A stretch of 51,122 bases of DNA from assembly GCF_000381005.1 (NCBI RefSeq), contig NZ_KB908396.1, forward strand, positions 1 to 51,122. Direction: 5' to 3'. Below are positions 25,038 through 31,745 of this stretch, piece after piece. The translations under genes and the position numbers were made by a program. The stretch comes from Selenomonas bovis DSM 23594. GTDB taxonomy: Bacteria > Bacillota > Negativicutes > Selenomonadales > Selenomonadaceae. Position 1 is the stretch's first letter, and every line of letters begins with the position of its first letter. The notes below the pieces were generated by a model. It saw nothing but the letters and a program-made list of their open reading frames with translations. It was not told where the DNA came from and searched no databases.

Positions 25038-25059
25038 ACGATACACTCCTTCTCCATAC

Positions 25060-25316
25060 AAAAAGACTCATCCCTATACAGGGACGAGCCTTATTACCCG
25101 TGGTACCACCCTGCTTGCTCACGCAAGCCACTCATTCGGATACAGACATATCCTAGCCCATGATAACGGGGGCAACCGGCCAAGCCTAATCGGAATTCCT
25201 TTCAGCCTGCTGCTCCAAAGCGTATTTCAGAAGATCCTCATACTGCGTCGCACCAAACCGCAGTTCTCTGCGATGATTCCCTTCCTACTTCTTTTTTTCA
25301 TAGCATTTACTTGATT
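25060..25316 (-). ncRNA. T-box leader, probably tyrosine-specific
   Basis: The reverse strand contains the conserved T-box sequence AGGGTGGTACCACGGG (25,112-25,097), followed by a 12-bp terminator hairpin with a T-run (25,092-25,060). Upstream is a Stem I-like region with a GGTG distal segment. A UAC codon at 25,224-25,222, in the 3' side of Stem I and followed by a purine, is the best specifier, matching tyrosine. Uncharged tRNA would stabilise the antiterminator and switch on aroF-tyrA. The specifier call is inferred, not folded by computation. Confidence 0.88.
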
Positions 25317-25322
25317 TGCTTT

Positions 25323-25351
25323 ATCGTATCATTGGTATATTGATTTGTCAA
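25323..25351 (-). promoter_or_regulatory. Promoter of the T-box/aroF/tyrA transcript
   Basis: TTGACA (25,351-25,346) and TACGAT (25,328-25,323) are 17 bases apart on the reverse strand. Transcription would start near 25,316 and run into the T-box leader. The phoU gene ends in the same direction just upstream. Confidence 0.75.
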
Positions 25352-25355
25352 GATT

Positions 25356-26024
25356 TCACACTGTCTTCTTCGTGCGAATCCGTTCGGCCGTTTCGAGATA
25401 TACGACCCACTCCGCAATATTGACCGCATGATCGCCGATGCGCTCGAGGAAACGAGCGATAAAGAGCAAGCTGGTCACTTCCTCCGGCGGGTATTTCGAA
25501 TCGCTGATGAAATGGGACAGGGAATAGAATGTCCTCTTGAAAATCTCATCCATCTCCTTATCCATATGGCGCACTTCATCCGCTAGACGTACATTCGCCG
25601 TGCGATAGGACTGCATCGCCTTTTTTATCATGCTGGCGGAACAATCAGCTAATTCTTGAATCAACTTTTTCCGCTCCGCATCCAGAGGCGTCCCGCTGAA
25701 TTTTGCGACACGCGCAATATCGAACGCATGGTCTCCGATACGCTCAATGTCCGTTGAAATCTTAAACCCCGTTGCGATGACACGTAAATCATGTGCGATT
25801 GGCTGCTGCTTCGCAATGAGCAGAATACAATCATCCTCGATATCGACAATCATATCGTCGATAGCATCGTCTTCCTTCATGACCTGCGCTGCCAGATTGG
25901 CATTGCTTTCAAGCAGTGACTGTACAGATTTCCTTACGGCGGCCTCTGCCATGCATCCCATCTGATAGACTTTATCCTGTACGATTGCAAGATCGCGGAT
26001 ATATTCCTGTCGCGTCTGTTCCAT
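25356..26024 (-). CDS. phoU: Phosphate transport system regulator PhoU
   Basis: The 222-aa protein is made of two PhoU three-helix repeats. Each carries the metal-binding E/D-x-x-x-D pattern seen in IERIGDHAFDIARV and LERIGDHAVNIAEWV. PhoU connects the Pst transporter to the PhoR kinase and represses the Pho response when phosphate is plentiful. Length is normal. Its ATG overlaps the pstB stop (TGATG), and both follow ppx, so the three genes form the second half of a split phosphate regulon. Confidence 0.95.
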   Translation of the reverse strand: MEQTRQEYIRDLAIVQDKVYQMGCMAEAAVRKSVQSLLESNANLAAQVMKEDDAIDDMIVDIEDDCILLIAKQQPIAHDLRVIATGFKISTDIERIGDHAFDIARVAKFSGTPLDAERKKLIQELADCSASMIKKAMQSYRTANVRLADEVRHMDKEMDEIFKRTFYSLSHFISDSKYPPEEVTSLLFIARFLERIGDHAVNIAEWVVYLETAERIRTKKTV

Positions 26025-26773
26025 CAGCCAAACCTCCCCGTGATGTAATCCTCAGTTTTCTTGTCATGAGGCTTCGTAAAAATCACATCTGTCTTGTCAT
26101 GCTCGATCAATTTCCCATTGAGGAAGAACGCTGTGAAATCAGAAACACGAGCTGCCTGCTGCATGTTATGCGTCACCATGACGATGGTGAAGTCTTTCTT
26201 GATTTCTGTGACAAGCTCCTCAATCTTCATAGTGGAAATCGGATCCAGAGCTGAGCACGGCTCATCCATGAGGACGACCTCAGGCTCCACCGCCATGACA
26301 CGCGCGATGCAGAGCCGCTGTTGCTGCCCACCGGACATGCCCATCGCTGATGCGTTCAGGCGGTCTTTCACTTCATCCCACAAGGCAGCGCCACGCAGGC
26401 TTTTTTCTACGATCTCATCGAGCTTCTTTTTATCCTTGAGCCCATGCACGCGGCAGCCATACGCCACATTGTCGTAAATCGACATAGGGAATGGATTCGG
26501 TCGCTGAAAGACCATGCCGACACGTTTGCGAAGCTGCACTAGATCTGTCTCCGGCGCATAAATATCCTCGCCGTCCAACTTGATATCACCCTCGACGCGT
26601 ACGCCGTCGATCAGGTCGTTCATACGGTTCAGCGTGCGTAGGAAAGTAGATTTTCCACAGCCTGATGGCCCGATCAGTGCCACGACTTTATGCTCTGGAA
26701 CCTCAAGTCCGACATCAAAAAGGGCTTGATGTTCTCCATAGAACAGATTGAGGTTCTCTACATTCATTTTCAT
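26024..26773 (-). CDS. pstB: Phosphate ABC transporter ATP-binding protein PstB
   Basis: The 249-aa ATPase drives phosphate import through PstC-PstA. Walker A is GPSGCGKST, the signature [16 protein letters not shown], Walker [14 protein letters not shown], and the switch histidine is in [13 protein letters not shown] start at MKMNVENL, with AGGAGG 8 bases upstream; a longer frame lacks a ribosome site. The gene lies 110 bases after ppx and is separated from pstSCA by about 2 kb of other genes, which is unusual. The stop overlaps phoU. Confidence 0.96.
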   Translation of the reverse strand: MKMNVENLNLFYGEHQALFDVGLEVPEHKVVALIGPSGCGKSTFLRTLNRMNDLIDGVRVEGDIKLDGEDIYAPETDLVQLRKRVGMVFQRPNPFPMSIYDNVAYGCRVHGLKDKKKLDEIVEKSLRGAALWDEVKDRLNASAMGMSGGQQQRLCIARVMAVEPEVVLMDEPCSALDPISTMKIEELVTEIKKDFTIVMVTHNMQQAARVSDFTAFFLNGKLIEHDKTDVIFTKPHDKKTEDYITGRFG

Positions 26774-26883
26774 AGTATGTCCTCCTAAATTTTTTGCCCG
26801 GCATAGTGCCGAATCGCGGTAGATGCCCACACAGACACCCATCATTTAACAGACAAACTCCATGCGGGATGCCTTATTTCGTG

Positions 26884-27861
26884 TCATCCCCTCTGTTGAG
26901 GCAAATCATCACTTTCCATTGTCTCCTTATCTACAGGTGGCAGTGATGCATCTTGCTGAAGTACATACCGATAAAGATAACCATCACGAACACCGGCCCG
27001 TGTGACGTCCACCCATTCACTGTGGAAATGCTTTATAAGCGTATAAAGAATAATCATTCCAGGCAATATGGTACGCACACGATCTGGCACAACTTTTAGC
27101 AATACTTCTAGCGTCTCAACAGGGATGGCCTCTCCTGCGTCATTTTCGAGAAGCTTGATCATTCTCTTGATATTCGGGGCTTTGATCCGCATGTTCGACA
27201 AAGGAAGCTGAAATAAGTAATTATTTAGTTTGCGCGCCGCACGAATGGTGCCCCCCACGCCGCAGACGATAGGATATTCTCCGTAATAGAGATCTGCATC
27301 CTGCTTCAAGAGTTGCAAGACCATTTGCTTGACAGCTTTTCGTTCAGATCGACTGGGCAAGAGATTCGACACATAGCGATCGTATATATTCAGGGAACCT
27401 ACCGGCAAGCTTACTTTTTTCTTGATTTCACTATTTTCATAAACAACGAGTTCGGTAGACGCACCGCCGATATCAATGAGAAGCCCATCCGTTACATCCA
27501 CTGCATGAGAAGCACCAATAAAGTCGAGTTCCGCCTCTGTCTCGCCAGAAAGCACCTCGATACAGATTCCCGTCCGTTCTACGATTTCTTCCACAGCCGC
27601 ATGGCTATTGACTGCATTGCGAAGCGCTGCTGTAGCAAAGACATGGTAATCCGTAATACCAAGATCTTGCAAAATACTCCGGAACTCCGAAAGAACTTCG
27701 CAAGCGCGGTTGACTCCTTCAGGAAGCATCTGCCCATTTTTCACGTATGACGCCAGCCCTACGGCTTCCTTCTTCCCCATCACCAGGGAAAGTTGTCCCT
27801 GCTCTATCTTGTAAATGTTCATGCGAACCGTATTCGAACCAACATCGATTATCGCATACAT
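26884..27861 (-). CDS. ppx: Ppx/GppA-family exopolyphosphatase
   Basis: The 325-aa protein belongs to the ASKHA ATPase-like Ppx/GppA family. It shows the phosphate-1 motif AIIDVGSNTVRMNIY, the phosphate-2 motif LLIDIGGASTELVVY, and GVGGTIRAARKL. Short members of this length carry only the core domain and hydrolyse terminal phosphate from polyphosphate or pppGpp. A PhoP-like repeat set and a -10 box sit just upstream, and pstB-phoU follow on the same strand. The gene is therefore probably induced in phosphate starvation, releasing stored phosphate. Confidence 0.88.
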   Translation of the reverse strand: MYAIIDVGSNTVRMNIYKIEQGQLSLVMGKKEAVGLASYVKNGQMLPEGVNRACEVLSEFRSILQDLGITDYHVFATAALRNAVNSHAAVEEIVERTGICIEVLSGETEAELDFIGASHAVDVTDGLLIDIGGASTELVVYENSEIKKKVSLPVGSLNIYDRYVSNLLPSRSERKAVKQMVLQLLKQDADLYYGEYPIVCGVGGTIRAARKLNNYLFQLPLSNMRIKAPNIKRMIKLLENDAGEAIPVETLEVLLKVVPDRVRTILPGMIILYTLIKHFHSEWVDVTRAGVRDGYLYRYVLQQDASLPPVDKETMESDDLPQQRG

Positions 27862-27893
27862 TTTTTCTCCCCCTTAAGCTACATCACGGTTAC

Positions 27894-27947
27894 ATTGTAA
27901 TCCGAGCACCGGCGGCCTGTGTGTTGTTTTTGTAAAATGTATGTTAA
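27894..27947 (-). promoter_or_regulatory. PhoP-like box and promoter of ppx-pstB-phoU
   Basis: On the reverse strand three hexamers, TTAACA (27,947-27,942), TTTACA (27,936-27,931) and AACACA (27,925-27,920), are exactly 11 bases apart. A -10 box TACAAT (27,899-27,894) follows after 20 bases. This matches the direct-repeat architecture of Firmicute PhoP sites and is the same layout as the one at pstS. Confidence 0.7.
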
Positions 27948-27995
27948 TCTTCTTTCATAGCATCCGACAGCCATTTTACGCCGGAGAAACTTTTC

Positions 27996-28024
27996 TTGCG
28001 TTGAAGAAAGGTCTACTGTATAAT
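27996..28024 (+). promoter_or_regulatory. Promoter of the superoxide reductase gene
   Basis: TTGCGT (27,996-28,001) and TATAAT (28,019-28,024) are 17 bases apart and face the gene starting at 28,075. Confidence 0.75.
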
Positions 28025-28074
28025 GAGTTTAGAGTATTGCGTATTATTTTATATTGTGTAGGAGGTTGATCATT

Positions 28075-28455
28075 ATGGCGAAACGTTTCTTCCGCTGCAA
28101 TAGCTGTGGCAACATCATCGGTGTCATCAAAGACGGCGGTGGCCCGCTCGTCTGCTGCGGACAGCCGATGCAGGAGCTTAAAGCCAACACAACTGATGCC
28201 GCGCAGGAAAAGCATGTCCCTGTCGTTACAGTTACGGGCAGCAATGTGAAAGTGTGCGTCGGTAGCGTCGCACATCCCATGCTGGCGGAGCACTTCATCG
28301 AGTGGATCCATCTCGAAACAAAGAAAGGCGCTCAGATGGCACACCTGCAGCCAGGTGATAAACCAGAAGCGGAGTTTTCGCTCGCCCCTGGTGATGAGGC
28401 GATTGCAGCCTATGCATATTGCAATCTGCACGGACTTTGGAAAGCTGATGCCTAA
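28075..28455 (+). CDS. dfx: Desulfoferrodoxin (superoxide reductase)
   Basis: The 126-aa protein reduces superoxide to hydrogen peroxide in anaerobes without releasing oxygen. The N-terminal desulforedoxin domain has the four iron cysteines (CNSCG and CCGQPM). The C-terminal neelaredoxin domain has the centre II ligands: histidines in KHVP, HPMLAEHFIEW, and the Cys/His pair in CNLHGLW. Both iron centres look intact. The start MAKRFFRC follows a GGAGG site, and a good promoter lies upstream. The gene runs opposite to the neighbouring phosphate genes. It implies an anaerobe that meets air. Confidence 0.95.
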   Translation: MAKRFFRCNSCGNIIGVIKDGGGPLVCCGQPMQELKANTTDAAQEKHVPVVTVTGSNVKVCVGSVAHPMLAEHFIEWIHLETKKGAQMAHLQPGDKPEAEFSLAPGDEAIAAYAYCNLHGLWKADA

Positions 28456-28509
28456 GAGATCACTGATGAAATATGGCATCCTGCCATTACACACGTCAAC
28501 AAAGTTCGT

Positions 28510-28539
28510 TTGACAAGCAAGATGCTAGGATGCTATAAT
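28510..28539 (+). promoter_or_regulatory. Promoter of tRNA-Leu
   Basis: Perfect consensus boxes TTGACA (28,510-28,515) and TATAAT (28,534-28,539) are separated by 18 bases, 27 bases before the tRNA. Confidence 0.85.
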
Positions 28540-28566
28540 GATGAGCGTTGATGACACATGTCATCT

Positions 28567-28653
28567 GCCGGTGTGGCGGAATTGGCAGACGCAGCAGACT
28601 CAAAATCTGCCGTGGGCAACCATGTGCCGGTTCGAGTCCGGCCACCGGCACCA
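28567..28653 (+). tRNA. tRNA-Leu (CAA anticodon)
   Basis: The acceptor stem GCCGGTG pairs with CACCGGC and the CCA end is encoded. The anticodon arm GCAGA/TCTGC encloses the loop CTCAAAA, giving anticodon CAA at 28,601-28,603, which reads UUG. A long variable arm (class II) and the GGTTCGAGTCC T-arm fit tRNA-Leu. It has its own strong promoter and terminator. Confidence 0.97.
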
Positions 28654-28666
28654 CTTGATTTTACTG

Positions 28667-28695
28667 GCCTCGCGATGGTTTCGCGGGGCTTTTTT
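28667..28695 (+). terminator. Terminator of tRNA-Leu
   Basis: A 9-bp stem (28,667-28,675 with 28,681-28,689, one T-G pair) with a 5-base loop is followed by six T residues. Confidence 0.9.
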
Positions 28696-28778
28696 CGTGC
28701 ATAGATTTCAGACCATGTACGTCACGGGAATAAAATACGATTCTGCATTTCCCAATAATCTCATTCCTCTATTATTAC

Positions 28779-28828
28779 GCAAAGCTCCCAGAAGGAAAGT
28801 GCATCCACCTTCCTTCTGGGAGCTTTGC
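28779..28828 (-). terminator. Perfect 19-bp hairpin after pstA
   Basis: Arms at 28,779-28,797 and 28,810-28,828 are perfectly complementary around a 12-base loop, 26 bases after the pstA stop. No T-run follows on the leftward strand, so it may be a stabilising 3' end or act on both strands. It lies between the convergent tRNA and pstSCA units. Confidence 0.65.
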
Positions 28829-28854
28829 TTGTTAGCAAAAAGAATACTGCGTAA

Positions 28855-29712
28855 TCATCGGCTGCCGACGCTATGCCGCTGGAAGTACTTCAATGGCAGG
28901 ACGAGTAAGAAGTTGAATACAAGGATTGTCAGAATGAGCAGTGCGCCAATGCCATTCGCAATCTGATCACGGTCGGGAACCAAGCCTGCGCTCAGCAAAT
29001 ACCAGAGATGGACAGCGAGCGTTTCGCCGCCAGCCATGACGTCGGTATCATAGAGGAAGCGCGAAACTGTCGTGCCTGCCGTAAAAATGAGAATTGCTGT
29101 TTCGCCGAGTGCACGTCCGGCTGTGAGCGTGATGCCCGTGATGATGCCAGGCATCGCACTTGGCAGAACCACTTTGAAAATCGTCTGCAGCTTTGTCGCA
29201 CCAAGCGCTAGACTCGCCTCTTCATAGGAACGCGGTACCGTGCGGATGGATTCCTCTGTTACGCGTACGAGCATCGGCAGATTGAGCAGCACAAGCGTCA
29301 ATGCACCACCAAGAATGCTGAACCCGAGATGCATTTTGTTCACGAAAATAATCATGCCAAACAAGCCGAGCACAATGGAAGGCACCGTCGCTAGGCTCTC
29401 GACAGAGAGACGGATTGCCTTTGTCATCTTATTTTCCCGTGCATATTCCGCAAGATAGATTCCGGCGCCAATCGCGACAGGAATAGAGACGGCCATAGAG
29501 AGGAACAGCATATAGAATGAATTGAACAGCTGTCCGCCGACACCGCCGCCCGCCATGATATCGCTCGACTTACCGAAGATGAAGTGGAAGCTGAGCACAG
29601 GAAGCCCCTGATAAAGGATATAGCCGAGGAATGCTGCTAGGAGTGCGAGGATAAAGAAACCAATGAGCCAGAGCCCTGCCTTTGCAATCTTGTTTTCCAG
29701 TTTCGCATTCAC
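28855..29712 (-). CDS. pstA: Phosphate ABC transporter permease PstA
   Basis: The 285-aa inner-membrane permease has about six transmembrane helices and the conserved cytoplasmic loop SYEEASLALGATKLQTIFKVVLPSA that contacts PstB. It forms the phosphate channel with PstC. The start codon is GTG, overlapping the pstC stop (GTGA), so the two permeases are coupled. Length is normal. It is the last gene of the pstS-pstC-pstA unit; the ATPase gene is not next but about 2 kb away. Confidence 0.95.
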   Translation of the reverse strand: MNAKLENKIAKAGLWLIGFFILALLAAFLGYILYQGLPVLSFHFIFGKSSDIMAGGGVGGQLFNSFYMLFLSMAVSIPVAIGAGIYLAEYARENKMTKAIRLSVESLATVPSIVLGLFGMIIFVNKMHLGFSILGGALTLVLLNLPMLVRVTEESIRTVPRSYEEASLALGATKLQTIFKVVLPSAMPGIITGITLTAGRALGETAILIFTAGTTVSRFLYDTDVMAGGETLAVHLWYLLSAGLVPDRDQIANGIGALLILTILVFNFLLVLPLKYFQRHSVGSR

Positions 29713-30632
29713 GCGACACGCCTCCTTCCTGTGAAGTAACGGATCAGAAGAATCATCCCGAGGGAGATAATGAGCAGGACAAATGCCATAAGGAATAACG
29801 CATTGCCCCAGACAGAGCCGAACGGCGTATTGCCCATCTCGACGACGATGTTACTCGTAAGCGTCGCCGTCGGAGTGAAAAAGCCAGCTGCCAGCTGCGG
29901 CGTATTGCCAATGAGCATCTGCACCGCCATCGTCTCGCCGACAGCGCGCGCCATCGCGAGGACGATGGATGTCATGATACCGGGAATTGCGGCCGGCATG
30001 ACCACATGATACATCGTCTGCCACCACGTTGCCCCCAGCGCCAGAGAAGCTTCCTCCAACGGATGCGGCACAGCGTTGAGCGCGTCCGTACTGATGGAAA
30101 GGATTGTCGGCATAATCATGATCGCCAAGACAAGCGATGCTGCAAGCACGCCAAAACCTGTCGGCACTTGGAAAGTATCGCGCAGGAATGGCACGAATAC
30201 TGTCAGGCCGATATAACCATAAACGACCGAGGGAATCGCGACATAGAGGTCCACTGCGGGGCGCATGATACGCTTCAGCGGTACTGGCGCCAACTTCGCG
30301 AGAAACACCGCTCCGAGCAATCCCAGAGGCGCACCGATGAGAACGGAGAGCAACGTCGTCTCAACAGAGCCGACAATAAAGGAAAGCGCACCGAACTTCT
30401 GCGCGGAAGGATCCCAGCTCGCACTGGTAAAAAACTCTGCCGGGCTGACTGCCGTCAATGTCATGAGCCCCTGACGGCCCACGAAAAATATGATGGAAAA
30501 GATGATCAGCGTCATGAGACAGGCGGAGGCGATGAAAAGATACCGTCCGCACTTGTCATAGAAAAGACGCCTCTCATGCCCTCCCCCTGGCTGACGCGTT
30601 CCTGCATTGCTCAAATTGACTGCCTGCTCCAT
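29709..30632 (-). CDS. pstC: Phosphate ABC transporter permease PstC
   Basis: This 307-aa membrane protein has six or so hydrophobic helices, with a first one around ASACLMTLIIFSIIFFVG, and the permease loop LEEASLALGATWWQTMYHVVMPAAIPG. A cytoplasmic N-terminal extension of about 35 charged residues precedes the first helix. It pairs with PstA to transport phosphate delivered by PstS. It begins 21 bases after pstS and overlaps pstA. Confidence 0.95.
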   Translation of the reverse strand: MEQAVNLSNAGTRQPGGGHERRLFYDKCGRYLFIASACLMTLIIFSIIFFVGRQGLMTLTAVSPAEFFTSASWDPSAQKFGALSFIVGSVETTLLSVLIGAPLGLLGAVFLAKLAPVPLKRIMRPAVDLYVAIPSVVYGYIGLTVFVPFLRDTFQVPTGFGVLAASLVLAIMIMPTILSISTDALNAVPHPLEEASLALGATWWQTMYHVVMPAAIPGIMTSIVLAMARAVGETMAVQMLIGNTPQLAAGFFTPTATLTSNIVVEMGNTPFGSVWGNALFLMAFVLLIISLGMILLIRYFTGRRRVA

Positions 30633-30653
30633 AAATCTCCCCTGCTTCCTCTG

Positions 30654-31520
30654 TTATTTCTTCATCTTGCTGACCGGGATGAAGCCGAGTTTCTCCACCT
30701 GGCTGTTCTGGAACTCATCGCTCAGAATATAATCAATGAATGCCTTGACTGCGCCCGTCGGCTCACCCTTCGTGTACATGTGGCCATAGCCATAAATCGG
30801 ATATTTGCCATCAATGATGTTCTGCGCAGAATACTCAACACCATCAAACTTCAGTACCTTGACGGAATCATCTGCATACGGCGCATCGACGTAGCCGATG
30901 GCACCCGGCGTACTTGCGATGGCGGCACGGACAGCACCGTTGGAATCCTGGATGACCGCATCATCCGTGAAGTTTGCCCCTTTCAGCACAACATCGCTGA
31001 TCGTGGCGCGCGAACCGGAAGATTTTGCACGATGAATCAGCGTGATTTTCTGGTCGTCACCACCGACTTCCTTCCAGTTCGTAATCTTGCCCGTCAGGAT
31101 GCCGATGACCTGATCCTTCGTGAGGTTGTCCACTTTGTTCGCCTTGTCGACGATGAATACAAACGGCTCAACGACGACCTTGTGATCGACGAGTCCCTTA
31201 TCCTTGTATTCATCCGGCAGGTTGACATCCGAGTCGCCGATATCCACCGAACCCTCTGCCACCTGATTCATACCAGTGAAGGAACCGCCGCCAGCAACAT
31301 TGACCGTTACATCCTTATACTTATCCTGGAATGCTTCCTGTGCTGGCTTCAGCAGCGGCAGCAGCGCTGTGGAACCGGACGCACTGATCTTGCCGGAAAT
31401 CTTCTCTCCCCCCGAGCTTGCGGCCTGCTGAGAGCCACCGCCGCCACAGCCTGCCAGAAGCATCGATGCACTGACCAAGAGCGTTCCCATGGCAAGGATA
31501 ATCTTTTTCTTGTTGAACAT
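30654..31520 (-). CDS. pstS: Phosphate-binding lipoprotein PstS
   Basis: The 288-aa protein captures phosphate outside the inner membrane. It has a lipoprotein signal peptide ending in the lipobox LLAGCGGGG (Cys near residue 25), then a glycine/serine linker and the PstS fold with SGSTALLPLL, GGGSFTGMNQ, SDVNLPDEY and AKSSGSRATI. Of two ATGs six bases apart I prefer the second, which is 8 bases from GAGGAGG; the first is too close. Three PhoP-like repeats lie upstream. It heads pstSCA. Confidence 0.95.
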   Translation of the reverse strand: MFNKKKIILAMGTLLVSASMLLAGCGGGGSQQAASSGGEKISGKISASGSTALLPLLKPAQEAFQDKYKDVTVNVAGGGSFTGMNQVAEGSVDIGDSDVNLPDEYKDKGLVDHKVVVEPFVFIVDKANKVDNLTKDQVIGILTGKITNWKEVGGDDQKITLIHRAKSSGSRATISDVVLKGANFTDDAVIQDSNGAVRAAIASTPGAIGYVDAPYADDSVKVLKFDGVEYSAQNIIDGKYPIYGYGHMYTKGEPTGAVKAFIDYILSDEFQNSQVEKLGFIPVSKMKK

Positions 31521-31574
31521 TTTCATTTCCTCCTCAATACGAGAATCTTGGGAATGGGATGTATCCTGTTTCTT

Positions 31575-31628
31575 ATCCTAGCAGAGCGTGCGAGCGTCTT
31601 TGTTGTGCCTGTGTTACGTTTATGTAAA
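31575..31628 (-). promoter_or_regulatory. PhoP-like box and promoter of pstSCA
   Basis: On the reverse strand the hexamers TTTACA (31,628-31,623), GTAACA (31,617-31,612) and ACAACA (31,606-31,601) repeat every 11 bases. TAGGAT (31,580-31,575) lies 20 bases further as a -10 box. Firmicute PhoP binds such TTAACA-like repeats spaced by about 5 bases. The layout equals that upstream of ppx. Confidence 0.75.
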
Positions 31629-31745
31629 ATTGCATTTGATCGTAGTGCTGCGTCGCTATATGTCGCAGCTCTCGTATTTTCTCCGTGCAATCTATGGAAA
31701 CTTCATGCTAGAATATAGTCAGACTTCAGGAAACGGGGCGACATC

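Noticed and set aside
30006-31718. 570-codon forward frame across pstC, pstS and the PhoP box
   Set aside because: It crosses the divergent promoter region and is antisense to two clear genes.
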